Assembly (NCBI GenBank): GCA_002401295.1
Contig: NVSR01000117.1
Coordinates: 1-24,855 of the forward strand
Direction of reading: 5' to 3'
Source of the DNA: SAR324 cluster bacterium
GTDB lineage: Bacteria > SAR324 > XYD2-FULL-50-16
DNA length: 24,855 nt
Part shown: piece after piece, positions 23,712 through 24,855 of the stretch
Numbering within the stretch: position 1 is the first letter of the stretch
How the letters are laid out: each line of letters begins with the position of its first letter
Translations under genes and position numbers: made by a program
The notes under the pieces: generated by a model
The model's database searches: none
Told to the model about the DNA's origin: nothing
Seen by the model: the letters and a program-made list of their open reading frames with translations, nothing else

Positions 23712-24855
23712 TCACGCCTGAGGCTGCTCCTGTAAGATTTCTAAAATCACACTTCCGTCAATGGTTTCATCCTCTAGCAATGTTTTTGTTATTTTATGCA
23801 GAGCGTCTAAATGTTCTGTCAGTAAAGTTTTTGCTTTCTGGTAGGCATCATTAACGATTTGATTTACCTCTTGGTCAATTTGACTGGCTGCAACCTGACT
23901 GATGTGTTTTCGTTGCATTAAATCTCTTCCCAGAAAGACTTCACCTTGATTCGCAGCTAGGTAAATGGGACCGATCTTGTCACTCATACCCCAGTTGCAA
24001 ACCATATGATGAGCAGTACTGGCAGCACGCTCCAAGTCATTGCTGGCCCCGGTGGTATAATGGCCGAAGATAATTTCTTCTGCGGCTCTCCCCCCCATCA
24101 TCACGACTAGCTGACCTAGTAATTGAGACTTCTTCTTGCTGTAAGTATCTTCTTGTGGCAGCTGCATCATCAGCCCTAAAGCCCTGCCCCGGGGGACAAT
24201 GGTAACTTTATGAACGGGATCGACCTCATCCAGTAGTGAGGCAATGATTGCATGACCGGCTTCGTGATAGGCTGTAGTCTTTTTTTCCTTTTCAGGCATT
24301 ACCATAGATTTTCGTTCCTTACCCATCATGAGCTTGTCACGAGCTTCCTCGAAATCTTCCATATCAATGGTTGTTTTATTCTTTCGAGCTGCCGTTAAGG
24401 CACTTTCATTAGTCAGGTTTGCCAAGTCCGCTCCCGTAAAACCGGGTGTGGCTTGTGCGACTATTTTCAAGTCCACATCCTCTCCCACACTGAGACCCTT
24501 TGTATGAACCCCGAGAATTTTATGGCGACCGTTCAAATCCGGCTTTGGCACAACGACTTGTCTGTCAAATCGTCCTGGGCGGGTCAGGGCTGAATCCAGC
24601 ACATCAGGTCTGTTGGTCGCAGCGATCACAATCACACCATCATTGCCACCGAAACCATCCATTTCCACGAGTAGTTGGTTGAGGGTTTGCTCTCTTTCAT
24701 CATTACCACCACCAAGTCCTGCACCACGATGACGACCTACTGCATCAATTTCATCAATGAAAATAATAGAAGGTGCTTCGGCACGAGCTTGAGAGAAAAG
24801 GTCTCGCACACGGCTGGCACCTACACCAACAAACATTTCGACAAAATCAGAGCCA
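23712..24855 (-). CDS. ftsH: ATP-dependent zinc metalloprotease FtsH (C-terminal part, cut by window edge)
   Basis: A membrane-anchored AAA+ protease that degrades membrane and regulatory proteins. The reading frame is open to the right edge, entering with GSDFVEMFVGVGASR (the pore-loop region). The N-terminal membrane helices and Walker A therefore lie outside the window. Visible here are Walker B IIFIDEIDAVG, the second region of homology ATNRPDVLDSALTRPGRFDRQ, the zinc site HEAGH in TAYHEAGHAIIA and the downstream acidic ligand region (TTGASNDLERAA). About 380 codons are present, ending with a short acidic C-terminus. Stop TGA is followed by one base and then folP. Confidence 0.97.
   Translation of the reverse strand, partial: GSDFVEMFVGVGASRVRDLFSQARAEAPSIIFIDEIDAVGRHRGAGLGGGNDEREQTLNQLLVEMDGFGGNDGVIVIAATNRPDVLDSALTRPGRFDRQVVVPKPDLNGRHKILGVHTKGLSVGEDVDLKIVAQATPGFTGADLANLTNESALTAARKNKTTIDMEDFEEARDKLMMGKERKSMVMPEKEKKTTAYHEAGHAIIASLLDEVDPVHKVTIVPRGRALGLMMQLPQEDTYSKKKSQLLGQLVVMMGGRAAEEIIFGHYTTGASNDLERAASTAHHMVCNWGMSDKIGPIYLAANQGEVFLGRDLMQRKHISQVAASQIDQEVNQIVNDAYQKAKTLLTEHLDALHKITKTLLEDETIDGSVILEILQEQPQA

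Overview
This 24.9 kb window is a chromosomal core-genome segment with moderate-to-low GC. I see no phage, insertion sequence, CRISPR array or defence island. The mix of genes suggests a Gram-negative deltaproteobacterium-like lineage; SAR324-type bacteria are one possibility, and the placement is tentative. Pointers are a two-subunit 2-oxoacid:ferredoxin oxidoreductase (korAB), a class I lysyl-tRNA synthetase, the order ftsH-folP-cdaA-cdaR, and the block SRP RNA-dnaX-ebfC-recR.

Layout, left: a possible gene fragment leaves the left edge on the minus strand, and a TPR-like protein (90-932, +) starts beside it. A four-gene minus-strand signalling operon follows, read 4836 down to 957: PAS histidine kinase, stand-alone receiver, six-helix membrane protein, and a second kinase-like protein with an intact His box but a ruined ATP-binding domain. 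The GTPase engB (+) converges on, and overlaps by 7 bp, a class A penicillin-binding protein (-). korA and korB (-) come next, ending at a clear hairpin. A roughly 630 bp gene-free region separates korA from the divergent lysS.

Layout, right: lysS, an MBL-fold hydrolase, mraY and serS all run on the plus strand. serS is followed directly by tRNA-Ser(UGA), tRNA-Ser(GCU), tRNA-Arg(GCG) and tRNA-Ser(GGA), then the small SRP RNA, then dnaX-ebfC-recR with overlapping ends. A small secreted Cys-containing protein (+) converges on a minus-strand block: ftsH (cut by the right edge), folP, cdaA and cdaR.

The most notable observations are: (1) an A9 tract in dnaX, at the expected end of the clamp-loader domains, where slippage in either direction meets a stop within five codons, as expected for production of a short gamma-type subunit; (2) the kinase-like protein with a dead ATPase domain at the end of a two-component operon, resembling the Spo0B/ChpT type of phosphotransferase; (3) a tRNA-Arg with anticodon GCG in place of the usual bacterial ACG; (4) a seryl-tRNA synthetase gene placed next to three serine tRNAs, with strong hairpins in the tRNA spacers. 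I found no clearly new multi-gene system beyond these.
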